Assembly: GCF_965638725.1 (NCBI RefSeq)
Contig: NC_134955.1
Span: 13,482,316 to 13,546,315, forward strand
Source: Aptenodytes patagonicus
Lineage: Eukaryota; Chordata; Aves; Sphenisciformes; Spheniscidae
Reading direction: 5' to 3'
DNA: 64,000 bases
Shown: positions 29,501-44,500 of the stretch, piece after piece
How positions within the stretch are numbered: position 1 is the stretch's first letter
Layout: the number at the start of each line of letters is the position of its first letter
Notes under the pieces: generated by a model
Databases searched by the model: none
Seen by the model: the letters and a program-made list of their open reading frames with translations, nothing else
What the model was told of the DNA's origin: nothing
Position numbers and translations under genes: made by a program

Positions 29501-32500
29501 TTCATGGCTTTTTCAGTTCACAAGAAACAAATCATTATGATTATTTCTTCTGACTTCATGTGTAACACGGACCCTAGAGTTTTGCTGAATAATTCTTGCA
29601 TCATGTCATAATTATGCTTAATTACGCTTAGAGCACAGAAAGACAACCAATTTAACAGCTTCAAATCTTAATTTTATTCTGTTGCCTTTTATAACAATAA
29701 CCAGACTCTTAAAATCATTTGAATTGCATTAGTCTGAGGAAGAAGAATACTAAGCTTACCAATCTGAATCATAGTCTATTAAAGATAACAGTTTGTACGG
29801 CTAATTTGTTATCCTTGTATGTAATTGCACTTTTTGTTCTTAGAGCTGCTTCACGTGTAAAGAGAAGAGACCTGCTCACAGTCTCTGTACAAGCTGCAAT
29901 AAGTGGTTGTGCAGCTCATGTACAGAGGAACACGGACATGGCAAGGAAACTGGAGACTGCTTCCTGTCTGTATCCCTGAAGGGCTGCACAGGTACTGAAG
30001 ATACACTTTGAAATTTTGTTTCTTCTCATATCAGTTATTCGGTTGAAAAAGGAGCAGTTGCAGGCACTGTGCCACAGATGCTATGCTCTGTGTGTGTGAC
30101 TCAGAAGGATATGTATGTGTCAATGAGAGATGATGTGATTTTTCTGTAACTTTAGGGCCATTGCCACAATTAGCTTTCACAGTATTTGAAAAATTTTGAA
30201 TATTTGTGTTTCACAGAGACTATCTCTTCCACATGCCTTTTCAGTCTGTGGAGTGATGGGCTAGGGTTTGGTAGGCTACAACAGCAACAGGCCTTGCCCT
30301 TTCAGTATTTCTGTCCTCTTTTGGGTAATTTCCTTCAGGAAACTACCGTAAAGCAATTCCTGTGCTTATGGACAAGGGTTGGGGGGAGAGTCCCAGACAG
30401 CAAAAGGCTGGGATCACTATAGGATGTTCCTTTTCTAAGCCTGGAGTGAAAAACATGGTTCCTGAGTGTGACCACTATATTGCCATCAGCAAGCACAAAT
30501 GAAGCCCACTGGCAAATATGCCTCATCCCTATACAATGATGATCCACAGAAAGGATTATCATCTCCTATAACTGCTCATTATTTTCTTTACTTATATGCC
30601 AGAAATTTGCTGAGGAGTATGCTAACCTAAACTTACGTAAGCAATTTGTAACCTAAAATAAGTGTTTTGCAATTTTATACAATGATTTAAGCTTACACTT
30701 TGCTCACATATGAAGTTATTTATGCTAGAGAGTTTGTGCTGCACTATCATTGCAGCATAAGGAATCATAGAATCATAGAATCATTGAGGTTGGAAAAGAC
30801 CTCTAAGATCATCGAGTCCAACCATCGACCCAACGCCACCATGCCCACTAAACCATGTCCCTAAGTGCCTCATCTACTCGTCTTTTAAATACCTCCAGGG
30901 ATGGTGACTCCACCACTTCCCTGGGCAGCCTGTTCCAATGTTTAACCACTCTTTCAGTAAAGAAATTTTTCCTCATGTCCAATCTAAGCCTCCCCTGGCA
31001 CAACTTGAGGCCATTTCCTCTCGTCCTATCGCTAGTTACTTGGGAGAAGAGACTGACACCCACCTCGCTACAACCTCCTTTCAGGTAGTTGTAGAGAGCG
31101 ATGAGGTCTCCCCTCAGCCTCCTTTTCTCCAGGCTAAACAACCCCAGTTCCCTCAGCCGCTCCTCATAAGACTTGTTCTCCAGACCCCTCACCAGCCTCG
31201 TTGCCCTTCTCTGCACACGCTCCAGCACCTCAACGTCCTTCTTGTAGTGAGGGGCCCAAAACTGAACACAGTATTTGAGGTGCGGCCTTACCAGTGCTGA
31301 GTACAGGGGGATGATCACTTCCCTACTCCTGCTGGCCACACTATTTCTGATACAGGCCAGGATGCCATTGGCCTTCTTGGCTGCCTGGGCACACTGCCGG
31401 CTCATGTTCAGCCGGCTGTCGACCAACACCCCCAGGTCCTTTTCCGACAGGCAGCTTTCCAGCCACTCTTCTCCAAGCTTGTAGCTTGGAGATGAGGAAG
31501 ATGAAAGACAGAACAAGGAATAAACATAGGTGTAGCCCACTGATTATACTTTTTATATTACTATTTTTTTTTGCTGTAGGATTTTGCTTGTAGAAGCCTA
31601 TACTTTACGCTTGCCATAGATGGAGTTCTTTTAAGTCCTGGATATTCATACCAAAAAGAGTTTGAGGCACTTGAGACATGATATGCTGTTGCCAAATAGA
31701 GTGTAAACACCAAAAAAAAAGTCTGTAAGAATAGTAATAATAAAAACGCACAGATGACATTTAAATGTTTTCTGTGGGTCTTTTCTAGCAAATAATATAA
31801 ACTGAAGTCTCCCCCAGCCCCCCCTCAAATGCCCTGATTGGATGGACAGTATGTTTTTCTTCTTGAGTTGATGGCAAGATAAGGACTGTGGTTTTGAGGC
31901 TTCAACTGTGTATAATTTCATTTCACTTTGAGTAAGATTAACAGCTCATATTGTTGACAAATAATAGTAAGAAAATATACCTGTGGTGTAGTTGTGGTTT
32001 TGTGTGTGCTGTATAAATAAAAAGATGCAAACACATAAACTAAAATGCTTTCTCATCTTTTTAGTCCTAAATTCTGTGTGCTGAAAAAAAAATGAACAAG
32101 GAGGTTGTTAGTGTATATATAGGCTAGTAAATCTAAAAAATGATTTGGGATGTAATCTGTGCTTTTAAAATTATTATTATTTATGTACATATTATTTATT
32201 TAGGACATAGATATCCCCTCAGGATATTTCATAGAAAGCAAATACTAGGATATACTGGAACTCAGGCTGATTATTTTTTTTTTTCTTTTCTGGAAATAAA
32301 GCATCCTCTGCTTTCAGATTCAGTAGCCACCTTCAGTCTGCGTATGGTGCTTCTGAGCAACAGCCACCTTCTTTGTAGGCCCTTGTAACCATTAAGAGAC
32401 TCTATATCTATTGATCTTGCACCTTTGAACTGTTCTATCTTTTGCCATTTGCTTTACAAAGGCCAGACTTTCTTTTGCCAACTGAAAACTGTAAGATTCC

Positions 32501-35500
32501 CTGGGTCTGAAATGAAATAAAGTAGGAAAAAACCCCCACCAACTGCATTGAGTCCTGCCTATTCCTATTCATTTTGATAAACAGTTTTGTTTATCATATA
32601 TACAGTTTCCTGCAACTTCCTTGAGTGGCAGAACTAAAGGAGCCTGGCTTCCCTGGGAAACCTTTCTTTCTGCTTCTTCCTTCATGATACCTGTGCTCCA
32701 TGTAACACATCTGATCACCTCCTGCCACGCAGAACCTGCAGTTCTCTGTCACAGTTCCCCATCCACTTACCCTGCACATCCTCTTGCTTCCTTCCTAGGC
32801 CATCGACTGCCTGCTGCGTGAGACCCAGCTCATGCAGCTGAACGGCTGAGCTGGCTGCCAGGCAGCACCCTTAGCCTGGTGACTCCTGAGGTCATGCTGC
32901 AGACCAGTGTGCCAAATTCATTTGATTTTTGAGAACTTTACCCTTCATTCAAATTTGTATTTAGAAGTTAAGGGCGCGGGGAGGAGTAGGACTAGGCTGG
33001 GACAGAAAAATGCCATATTGTATAAGAAGAAAACAGTTTTAAAGTAGCCTGATTTCTTTTTCCTACTGACTCATCCTTTGTGAATCTGAAGTAAAGGCCC
33101 ACAAAATGAATGCTACTGGTAGGGGATTCCCTGCGAGGGCTTCTTGGTATTGGAAATGCTCCACTCTTCTTTGAAACAGCTTTATTTTGTTCACCTCCAT
33201 AGCATTCTGTAACATCTGGTAGCTTGGGTGGCGGGGGTTGTGCTAGTTAGATTTCATTTGAACATGCTTATTGAGAACTGGAATGGGAAGTTATGGGAGT
33301 GGTCTGTGTCAGAGTTGTTCAGCTAAAAACTGTTACTGAACTCCTACATTGAAAAACAGACCTTATTTTTTAAGCATAAAACCAGATAAATAGCACACGC
33401 TGGACATCACTTTGATTCCACACACACACCACCCCCCCCCCAATTTCCCACTAACATTTATATGTTGTATGGTTGCTCCAGTGTACTCTTATTACCTGAA
33501 CCACTTCTAGAGGTACTATCAAAAATTCCAGTTCTCTTGTGAGTGCCAGACTATTACTGCTGGTTATGAATACGAAGAGATGCTGAGATGTGGTTCACAG
33601 ATGGGTTAAACTGCACTACTTGCAGTTTTTCACAGACACTGATTTTTCCTGGCAGTTTTAAAAAAAAAAAAAAAAAAGGCGACCCAAAAAAACCCTGAAA
33701 ACTTTCTGGATCTGTGACCACAAGATGTGAAAACGTTGAAATCTGCTTCTGGAATGAATTTGCTGAGCACTGGAAAACTAGGTACTGGGAACATGGGCCA
33801 AAGCTTTATGACAGATGAAGCAGCAGCCTTGGAGGAATAATCTCTGAAGAACAAATCTTTCACTGGAGGGCTCTGCATTAGCCCTAGGAATAAGTGAACT
33901 TTGTTAAGTTCAAAGTTCTGCAGAGCTCTCGAACTGTTTAAAGTCATAAAAACAGTACTGCTTTCTTCCTTAGTCCCAACTTTCTTAAAAGGACATTCAG
34001 TATTAGTACAGACTCTTTCCTCATTAAGTGGAAATCTGTGCTTTGGATTGAGTAGAAACAGTCCTTTTGCCAAAACTATGTTAGAAGTAAATGATCTGGT
34101 ATGGACATACCAACTATTTATAGGCTGGTGCACAAACTGAATAGTTATCTTTTTGCTATACTATCCTTTTCTTTCAGTCTCTCAAGGTTGAGTATGAACC
34201 TATAAAATCAAAGTTTGAGTCATTGCTAATTATGCAAGTTGAGGGAGGATTCTATTAGCCAAGATGAGATTGCTTTTCCAAAGTTGACATCAAATGGTCA
34301 GAGGAACAGAGATTTAAAACTTTCTGTTAATTATTCAAGAGATCCACCTGAGATAAAGAAAATATAGGCTGTAGAAAATAGTGACTCAAATGATGTTAAT
34401 TCAGAATTTAGGGCAACTGAACTTTCCCTGTTCTTCAAGTGAGGTTCTTTTCAAGAAGTTAACATGGATAGTTATAGTCAAGATGTCTGCTCCTAGAAAA
34501 AACAAGCTTGTGCCCTTGTTTAGCATCTGATTTGTAAGAATTCAACTTATTTTAAAACTGAAGAGTGTAGCTCTGAGCTGAGTATAAAGTAGGTTGAGAA
34601 TACCATGGCTCAGTGGCAGTTCTCACTGATATGTCAATTGAATCGGGGAATTACTAGTGGCAGAGGCTGTGGGTCTGTGTTGTAATTAGATAACATTGAT
34701 TTTTATCCTTAGTTTGCGTTTGAAATCTGCTTGTCTTTTAAATCTGACACAGTACTAAAAAACCCACTGATTTCTCTGGGACGATTACAATCACCCAAAG
34801 GCTAAAGAACCCTTCAGAGAGAGAAAAATGGAGAAACCATTATATAAGATTGTGACTAGGCTTCATTATACTTGGACCTTAAAGACCGCATCTCATTATA
34901 AGTTGGAGTTTAATATGGATAATTTGATCCTGAGTTTTCAGAAAAAGAACTTGCATGCTCTGCAGGTGCTGAACACTTAGAGGGGCTTTTCCAACTCATG
35001 AAAATTGAGATAGTTATTATGGGCTTTTATTTTTCTTTTAAGATATAATATCTGACCCCATAGGGAAGAAAAAGATCGTCTTAGACATCCACCTTGGTTA
35101 TATATTGGTTGTACAACCTGCTTGGTTACATATCATTTGCATTGTCAGCTGCAGGTTTTAATGCAAAAGTACATATTTGCAGTACAATCAGAAAAAATTT
35201 GCTGTCGAGGTGAGTTCAGTTTGTACCTTGATAGAAAAAAATATTGGAGTAAGCTAAAAAAACCTCTGATCCAATTTCCTCTTTTAATAATGCTATCTAT
35301 TAGCATTTGATTCAATAATAATATAAAACAATAAACTTTCCTGAAGAATAAAACATGATACTGTAGTAAATAATTCATAACAATGTAAACTATGTAATGC
35401 TGTTACATAAAAATATTGGCCTAATCTATCAGAAATTATCTTCTTGCACATTATGTTAAGATGGAGGGGAAAGCCAATTGAACTGGAGGAAGTACATCAA

Positions 35501-38500
35501 CCATCTCAGAAATATTTAGAGTAGATAGCAATCTAAAAAGTAGGAACTTGGCATATTTTCTTTAGAGCATGGCATGGATTTTCTCCGTGTTTTCATTCTC
35601 TTTGTCAGCCATCAGATTTTCTTAGCCCTTCTACTTCTATATTGTGCATTTTCCAATTTGAAAATAAAGTAACTAAATTAGTATAGCTTGCTGTATGCTG
35701 TGTGTCTGTGTTATTGCAATAGTATCACTTCAGAGGCTTGATTCTATAAAGGGCTCCATTTTGCTACAGGAGGAGAGCATGGTCCCTGCCACAAGTTGGT
35801 TTTTTTTTTAATGTTTAGATAAGTAAGATAGGTTTGGTATGGGAAAATGGAAACATTTTTCTCATTTTATATGAGCAAATGATGATATATAAATAAGTAA
35901 TATTTTTATTTCATTTAAAGTTTGTATCAATAAGTGTTATCTAATGATGATTGCTTTGTTTACTTTCTTGTGTGTTAGTAAAGAATAATGGGATAGTGTC
36001 TTTGTAGGAATACTTTGAGGATGCAATCATGTGTTTTTCTTGTTGTCCCCGCTTATGTCCCTATGTGCTAATAATGTTGATGGTTCTGAGGACAGAGGGT
36101 TTGAACACTGACCTGTGTAAATCTGTCACTGTACTTTAGCATTGCTTGTACTTATTGACCGTTTTGAGAAAATAATGTTTTTCACCAGTAATAATGATGG
36201 GTGGTCCTTACACTGGTTAATAAAATAAGGCTCTGGAGTCTGCATTTTTTGGGATCCAAGAAAAGAGCTTGCCCTTCCCTGCCTTAACTATTAATGTAGA
36301 TGTACTTGTGAATGTCTAACTTCAGTGGAGGGGGTTTTGTTTTGCCGTGGTTTAGCGTGGTTTTTTTGCATTCTTTCATTGACAGTATTCCTTCTTTCTA
36401 ACACGATTCTACCGTATCCAGGAAAGAAGACAAGAATAGATTGTACAGGAGCAACGCTTCCACTTTACATATCCACTGTCCATTCTTACTCTTCATGACA
36501 TTACTTTTTAGAAAATCCTTTTAAGAACAGGTTTTAGTGCCTAATATCAATATCCCCTAGCTGCTGAAGTTTATGATGTACTGCATTTACAACAAACACA
36601 AGTTGGAAAAACAATTCCCCATGTGACTTTTTAAGAACGAAGGATTTCCTTGCTTCTGCTGTGACTTCAGGTTTATTTAATATATTAAAAAGGAGAAAAG
36701 GAGAAAAGGAGAAATGGAGGCTCAGGGGAGACCTCATCGCTCTCTACAACTACCTGAAAGGAGGTGGTAGCGAGGTGGGGGTCGGTCTCTTTTCCCAAGT
36801 AACTAGCGATAGGACGAGAGGAAATGGCCTCAAGTTGTGCCAGGGGAGGCTTAGATTGGACATGAGGAAAAATTTCTTTACTGAAAGAGTGGTTAAACAT
36901 TGGAACAGGCTGCCCAGGGAAGTGGTGGAGTCCCCATCCCTGGAGGTATTTAAAAGACGAGTAGATGAAGTGCTTAGGGACACGGTTTAGTGGGCATGGT
37001 GGTGTTGGGTTGACGGTTGGACTCGATGATCTTAGAGGTCTTTTCCAACCTTAATGATTCTATGATTCTATGATTTGCTTTTCTACATTTTACAATACAG
37101 TTTTCTTGACTGGTTTGCCAGACCAGGGCATTCAAAGTTGTGAGGCAAGTGCTCAAAATCATAAGAGATATTTAAAACTCATGAGAGTTTAGAGGACAAT
37201 ATGAATTTGGTTTGATGACTTGTTTCTGAAGCCCTTTGATGTGCTCAGTTTGTAGGATGTATAAGGCCAGGAAAAAAATATAAACAAACCCTGCTTCATA
37301 CAATCAGATGGTTCCAGGGCCTGGGTCTCTTAAAAATAACATCAAGACTTCCAAAAAAATTGTGAGAGTCTGGCAGCTCTAATAGTAATCCTTGTCAATG
37401 ACACCATTGCTTTATATTCCTCAGCAACTGAAGATGAAGCAAGTGAGTTTTCGTTATTTTGTCCAGCGCACACTCGAGAGCCACTCAAGCTGTTTTGTGA
37501 GACCTGTGATACCCTTACGTGCCGCAGCTGCCTTCTGACAGAGCATAAGGAACACAGGTACCACACATTGACTGCTTAATCATAATCCTGTCTAAAACTG
37601 TAGCTAATTTAGATTTAAGACTGTTCATCTGCATTTCCTGTCCACTGAAGTTGCAGGCTAGTCCAAACTTAAAAGCCACAGCAAACTCAGTTCAGTTGTC
37701 TTATGCCCAAGCAGTGTAACACATGGGTTACTGCCCTCACAGAATCACTCACTGCTCTCAGCAGTGTGTACCTTCCCAATTGTATTGTCTGCCCAGATAC
37801 TATGTATGCATGCGTATAGTTCCTCATGATTGTGCTCAAAGGCACAAGTTGAACTCAATACTTAGCATGGTTAAATACTTCTATTTGTCTTTATCAAAGA
37901 CATCATGACTGTACAAGACCAGAGTTACCAACGCATAAGCATGCTGCTTGCCTGTGGAAGTGTGTGAGCCATGTAAGGAATTGTCTATACGCAGTGACAC
38001 TTTTCGTGAGATGAGACTGCCTATACGAGGAGCAATAAAGTTTAGCTGTCACATAGAACACTTGTGGTAGGAACGAAGCAGGGAACCATGTCCAGACAGG
38101 TATTAAGGCAGCTGGTCCCCTAAACTTATCAACTGATAAGTTGATTACTTATCAACAGAAAAAAAACATGGTGTGAGAATTTCCCCTTCTTTCACAGTTT
38201 CAGACATCTTGATGAAGCTTTGCAAAATCAGAAAGTTATCCTGGAAAATGTCATAACTAAAGTGGAAGAGAAAAAAAATGGGATTCAGGTTTCAGCTAAA
38301 CAGATTGAAGACAGGTAATTGCTATGCATTTTTTTTTTTTATGAAAGTGGGTGATCAGTAAAAATATTATTTTCACTAAATGTAGGTTAACAGAAGTAAA
38401 TGCAGATGCTATATTTTTTTTTTTCTTGGAGGGTAGGAAATAATAGGAAGATTAAAAATATCAAATTCATGTTTAAGTGGTACTGACAAGTCATGGCATT

Positions 38501-41500
38501 GTAATACATGATTCCATAGTTCTTATAAGGCAAGTGACAGCTGACTTCAGAGTTAAGATTTTTTTGTATAATCTGTTTCCGAACTAGAATTTGAAAAGAT
38601 TAGAAATAAAGACTATTTTAAAAATACCTTATTTCTTAAAGAAACCTCAAAACAAGCTGCAATTCCAGCCAAGACTAGTATAAAAATGAAAATATTTCAT
38701 TATATGAACTGGATTTGGGCTACTGATTGTGTATTAGCTGTTGGATCTCTCTTCTGCATTAATAAAACCATTTCAAACACCTTGAAAGAGTACAGATCTA
38801 TTTATACTACTTATACTCTAGTATAAAGTGAAAGTTTTATGGATATGGCTTCTGTGTATGTTTGTTGACAAAGAACTTAAGACTGTTCTTGGCATGATGT
38901 TTGAGAGAGTCAATCAGCATTAGCATGTCACATCCAGAGAGTAGTGGTCAATGGCTCAGTGTCCAGATGGAGATCAGTGACAAGTGGTGTCCCTCAGGGA
39001 TCAGTATTGGGACCAGTACTGTTTAATATCTTCATCAATGACATAGACAGTGGGATCGAGTGCACCCTCAGCAAGTTTGCAGAGGACTCCAAGCTCAGTG
39101 GTGCGGTCAACACGCCAGAGGGACGGGATGCCATCCAGAGGGACCTGGACAAGCTGGAGAAGTGGGCCCATGTGAACCTCATGAGGTTCAACAAGGCCAA
39201 GTGCAAGGTCCTGCACCTGGGTCGGGGCAACCCCCAGTATCAAGACAGGCTGGGGGATGAAGGGATTGAGAGCAGCCCTGCCGAGAAGGACTTGGGGGTA
39301 CTGGTGGATGAAAAGCTGGACATGAGCCAGCAATGTGCGCTCGCAGCCCAGAAGGTCAATCGTATCCTGGGCTGCATCAAAAGAAGCGTGGCCAGCAGGT
39401 CGAGGGAGGTGATTCTGCCCCTCTCCTCTGCTCTGGTGAGACCCCCACCTGGAGTACTGTGTCCAGATCTGGAGCCCTCAGCACAGGAAAGACACGGACC
39501 TGTTGGAGCGGGTCCAGAGGAGGGCCACAAAAATGATCAGGGGGATGGAACACCTTTCCTATGAGGACAGGATGAGAGAGTTGGGGTTGTTCAGCCTTGA
39601 GAAGAGAAGGCTTCGGGGAGACCTTATTGCAGCCTGTCAGTACTTAAAGGGGGCTTATAAGGAAGATGGGGACAGACTTTTTAGTAGGGCCTGTAGCGAT
39701 ATGACAAGGGGTAATGGTTTTAAACTGAAAGAGGGTAGACTCAGACTAGATAGAAGGAAGAAATATTTTACGCTGAGGGTGGTGAAACACTGGAAGAGGT
39801 TGCCCAGAGAGGTGGTGGATGCCCCATCCCTGGAAACATTCGAGGTCAGGTTGGACGGGGCTCTGAGCAACCTGCTCTAGTTGAAGATGTCCCTGCCCAC
39901 GGCAGTGGGGTTGGACTAGATGACCTTTAAAGGTCCCTTCCAACCCAAACTATTCTATGATTCTATGTTTGAAGAGAAGTGTGGGAGAACTTATGGGAAA
40001 TGGTACAACTTTCATTGGAGTTCTCTGTCAATAGTTAGATCAGTTCTTGTAACACGTAACTACTAAGCTCTGAATAATGACATACCAGTTGGCTCATCCA
40101 GGGATGTGTATCTCTTACCCATAGGTTGCTTGAAGTAAAACATTTATACAAAAAGGTAGAAAATCAAATAAAAATGGCCAAGATGGTTTTGATGAATGAA
40201 ATCAATAAACGAACAAACATCCTTCTTGAACAACTTGAAGTAAGTAAGGCTAGTTTCTTTGATACCTTGGGAAAGTAAACTAAATTAAATTTAATCCCAG
40301 TGCCAATGGAAAGAATATAGACTGTGAGAGTTATTGTCCCTTTACTTATGGGGCAAATATTCCTTTTTTTTCCGCAGAATTTTATGTGGAATCAATGGTT
40401 GACAAAGATTCAGGATGAAGTGGCAAAATGTTTGCTTATCATGAGTTAACCACATTTTCTAATGCAGTTACAGAGAATATGTGTGCACCTTTTGAGTACT
40501 TACAAAACAAACCGGCTTCTGGTTTAGATGTTTAATTTGTAGAAGAATGTTTAATATCCTGTTTTGAAAATGATCCTCTGGTCTACTTTCTGTAATAGAG
40601 CCTGCAGTTTTGACTCTTCAGTTTTTGGATGTCCAGTTGAAGTATATATGAATTCATTTTGCAATGTGCTGAGCACAAAAATTGCTATCAGATCTCATCA
40701 GAATTTCCAGTTCACAGTTATTCTTGGGTAATTTAGGAGGTATTGGAAAGACAAGGCACTCAGCACTTGCTGACTATCTTCGAACTTACATATTTGGCTC
40801 AAATATGGCTACTCAGCTAAGTAGCTTTACAAAAAAGAGAAACCTATGTTCTCATTTCAGTATTATTAAACATTATGTAAATTCAGTGTCCATGTGTTTT
40901 GACAACATTTCAGTGTTTGTCTGAGTTATCTATAACCACAAACGAACTGGGCATACACTTGAAGTATATGCACAGTGCTCTGTTGAAGTGCATGTAGGGG
41001 TCATCAAATGAAATTGGGAGGTGCCGGGTTCAAATCAAACAAGGGCAGATAGTTCTTCATATAAATGGTAAATAAGTGTGGAACTCCTTGCTGCAAGATT
41101 TCTTTAAATAAAAATTTCTTTACTGAAAGAGTGGTTAACATTGGAACAGGCTGCCCAGGGAAGCGGTTGAGTCACCATCCCTGGAGGTATTTAAAAGATG
41201 TGTAGATGAGGCGCTGAGGGACATGGTTTAGTGGGCATGGTGGTGTTGGGTCGACGGTTGGACTCAATGATCTTAGAGGTCTTTTCCAACCTTAATGGTT
41301 CTATGATTCTAAGATATTGTGCGTGTCTTCAAAAGTAATCAGACAAATTCATAGAAAAAGACACTGAGGGTGATAATGTAGCCTCTGTCTTTGTGGTCCC
41401 TGAATCATGAATTGCTGGAGACTGGAAGACCATTCTGAGGAAATGCTGCATGCTTCCCCTCTTCTTATATTCTTTCTTGGGTTTCTTCTGTTGTGTATTG

Positions 41501-44500
41501 TAAGAGGCAAGAAAGCGGTCCAGGTGCAAATTTTATCCACCTTCTACAGTTTTCTTGGGTTACATTATTCTGTTAAACCAAGGCCAGAATGATGTAGGTT
41601 GTTTGCTCCTGGAGAAGTCATTGTTCTTCCTGAATTCAGACATATCTGTTGAATAGGATTTGCTTTCTTTTTATGATTGGTGGTTTAAAGAGATTCTAAA
41701 TAACAGTGTCCCTGCAAATAATGTATAATGTAGTGCCAATGATTGTGTGCATTATGCGTGTCTGAAGAATGACAACTATCTTCTACTGATTCACATTATT
41801 AACAGAAAATCACCAGTGAAAGGAAGCAGAAATTGGAGCAACAACTGCAAGGTATTGTGGTTTTAAGCCGACAGGTAGAACATGTGCAGAACTTCATCCG
41901 TTGGGCAGTGTGCAGTAAAAACAGCATCCCATTTCTCTTCAGTAAAGAACTGGTAAGAGCAATACTTATTTTCTCAGTAAATTGAAATTGTGCAGTAAAC
42001 GTGAGAACTGCTTCAAGGATTTAATGTTTCTCAAATAAAACATTTTTCATGATCTTATAATTGTGAATAAAATCATCATCCTTTGATTTGTCGCCAGATT
42101 GTGTTTCAGATCCAGCGCTTGTTAGAGACAAACTGTAACACAGACATAGGCCCTCCTCTGAAGATCAGATTCACTTGGGATCCCTCCTACTGGACTAAAC
42201 AACTGTCCAATTTGGGTAAGAAAAATATATTGTTGTTTATTAGGCAAGTGCCAAAAGCTAGACAAGACAGATATAGACAATATAGTACTTTCCCTAAAGT
42301 GGTCCCCTTTTTTATTTTGACTTCCAGTTTTGTACCTCCTGTAACATTCTGAAGAAAAGCTAGTGTGGCTGAACTCTCCTGTTTTTCCCTCCAGTTATAC
42401 CAATTCACCTATTAAAAGACATCGTTATATGTAAATATTACATTATAAACATTACCTAGAAATACACTCTATAAATATCTTCGATGGTCTTACAAAATCA
42501 CAGTGTAAGAACACAACTACTAGTTTAGTGGAAAGCACTCTGCAGGACTAAAATAAATTTTAACTGAATTTACTTAAAATGTAGCATCACTGGCTATCAA
42601 ACAGCCTTGACTTTGCCCAATGTATGTGAAATGCAGTTCTGTCCCAGCAAGCAATAGCTCTGTACAACACTCTGACTCTGGCAGTCCTGTAAGGAGTACC
42701 CTGGGTGAAATGGAGTATCTGCAGTGGGCCTTTCGCTATTTCCTCTGCTTTACCCAGGGACAGCTGGGCTCAGTCATGCCCGCGCTCCTCAGATCCTTTA
42801 GTGACCAAGGGACCTGAGCAGTACTTGGGACACTTACAATTAACGGGCACAAAGATGGCTTTAAGACATTGACTGTATAATAATGACAGTGTTATTTACA
42901 TAATGAATGTGCATACGGAACCTTGCTCCTCACCAGCTATAAATTTCCCAACTACAGTGGGTTTTTACAGTAAATTCAGTTTGGTGGGCCAATCAATGGT
43001 CTAAAAGATTGGTTCTCTTCCCATTTTAAGATATTTAAAACTAGATGGGGTAAAACACTATCAAAAGTATTACAGGGAATAATATTCTCTTGACTAAAAG
43101 CATGGAGAAGACCAGTTCACTTCTATTTCTAGCTTTTATGATTCTCCCCTACATAACATCAATCTCTTTTATTTTTGTCACTTTCATCCTGGAAGCAGTC
43201 TTTTGTACCTGTGCTTATGGATGAGAAGATATGCTTATACTTTAGTAAAAAATGAAAGTATAAGCCATATCCATCAGTTAAAATAAGTTGAGGTCAATTT
43301 TTCAAAGCATTTGCTGGTAATTCAACCATAAGTTCCTCTGACATCAGTGGGAGTTTGGTGTGATTTTTTAAATCACTGAAAAATCTTGAAAAATTTGTCT
43401 TGAAGGTATGTTGAAGGACTGTTTGGATAGGATATTTGAATATCTTTTATGTTTGAAATGGAGACAAGGAAATGGCCATCGTTCACCGTTTTTATTGTGT
43501 AAATTTGTCAAGACCATAGGAGGGAGTAAATCTGCTGTTTTTTCCAGGAGGTTTCACTATGGAAGGTGGACACATTTCTCACTCAGATGTGCTATTCTGT
43601 GGAAATGTACAAGGATTACAGACCTCCTTGTATCATGGGCACCGTTCACCAGCATCACAGCTGGAGCCTGTGAATAGCCAGCCACATCAGTTTCCACCTG
43701 CAGTTCAGTGTCCGACACCTGTGTGTTGCTCTCACTGCCTCAGCGTACCTCACCCAAACAAAGCTCAGCCTTCTTACCAAGACATAAACCACCATCAAAA
43801 TTTTCGACAACCTCCTGAACTGCATCAGCAGCACTTTCCTCTGCAGTACAGCATGCAGCAACATGACAAAGAGCAAAGGGGTGCCCTTCAGCCTATGAAG
43901 CTAACACAGCCTGGGCTGGAACAGCAGTCACGGTCAGAGCCAGAGAATGTGTCTGCGAGGACGGGAAAGCACTTACCATCCCAGCAGCTGCAGCAGACTG
44001 CAGCCCTGGCTTATGCTGTTGTATCGCATGAGGCTCAGCAAGTTCACACGAACCATCCACAGCCATTCCACACACAGGCTTCTTTGCAGACATCAACTGT
44101 GCAAGTGCAACTTGGTCATCTCCAGAAGATAAAGTCTAGCCACTTGCAGCAGCCACCACAGCAGCAGCAGCTGCCACCAGCATCGCCACCATCAGGTCAG
44201 AATGAGAACACCCACAAACAAGTCATCCAGCAGAGCCTGGACATAATGCACCAGCAGTTTGAACTGGAGGAGATGAAAAAGGATCTGGAGCTTCTTCTGC
44301 AGGCTCAAGGACAGTCCAGCTTGCAGCTGAACAAAGCCAAGCCAACTCAGCATGTTCAACAGACCATAGTTGGTCAAATCAACTACATAGTGAGGCAGCC
44401 AGCCCCAGTTCAGCAACAAATCCAAGATGAAGCACAAGTAAGTTCTCCAAAAGTTCTTTCCTATTGCGTTTAGTCAATGTAAGCTCAGAAATGGGAGACA

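Noticed and set aside
30855-31484. Plus-strand frames of 69-120 codons
   Set aside because: They are the reverse strand of the CR1 element at 30.8 kb.
36685-36983. Minus-strand frames over the 36.7-kb repeat
   Set aside because: They are antisense shadows of the plus-strand CR1 fragment.
43655-44437. Minus-strand and shifted frames over the large TRIM66 exon
   Set aside because: They are shadows of the CAG/CCA-rich coding exon 9.
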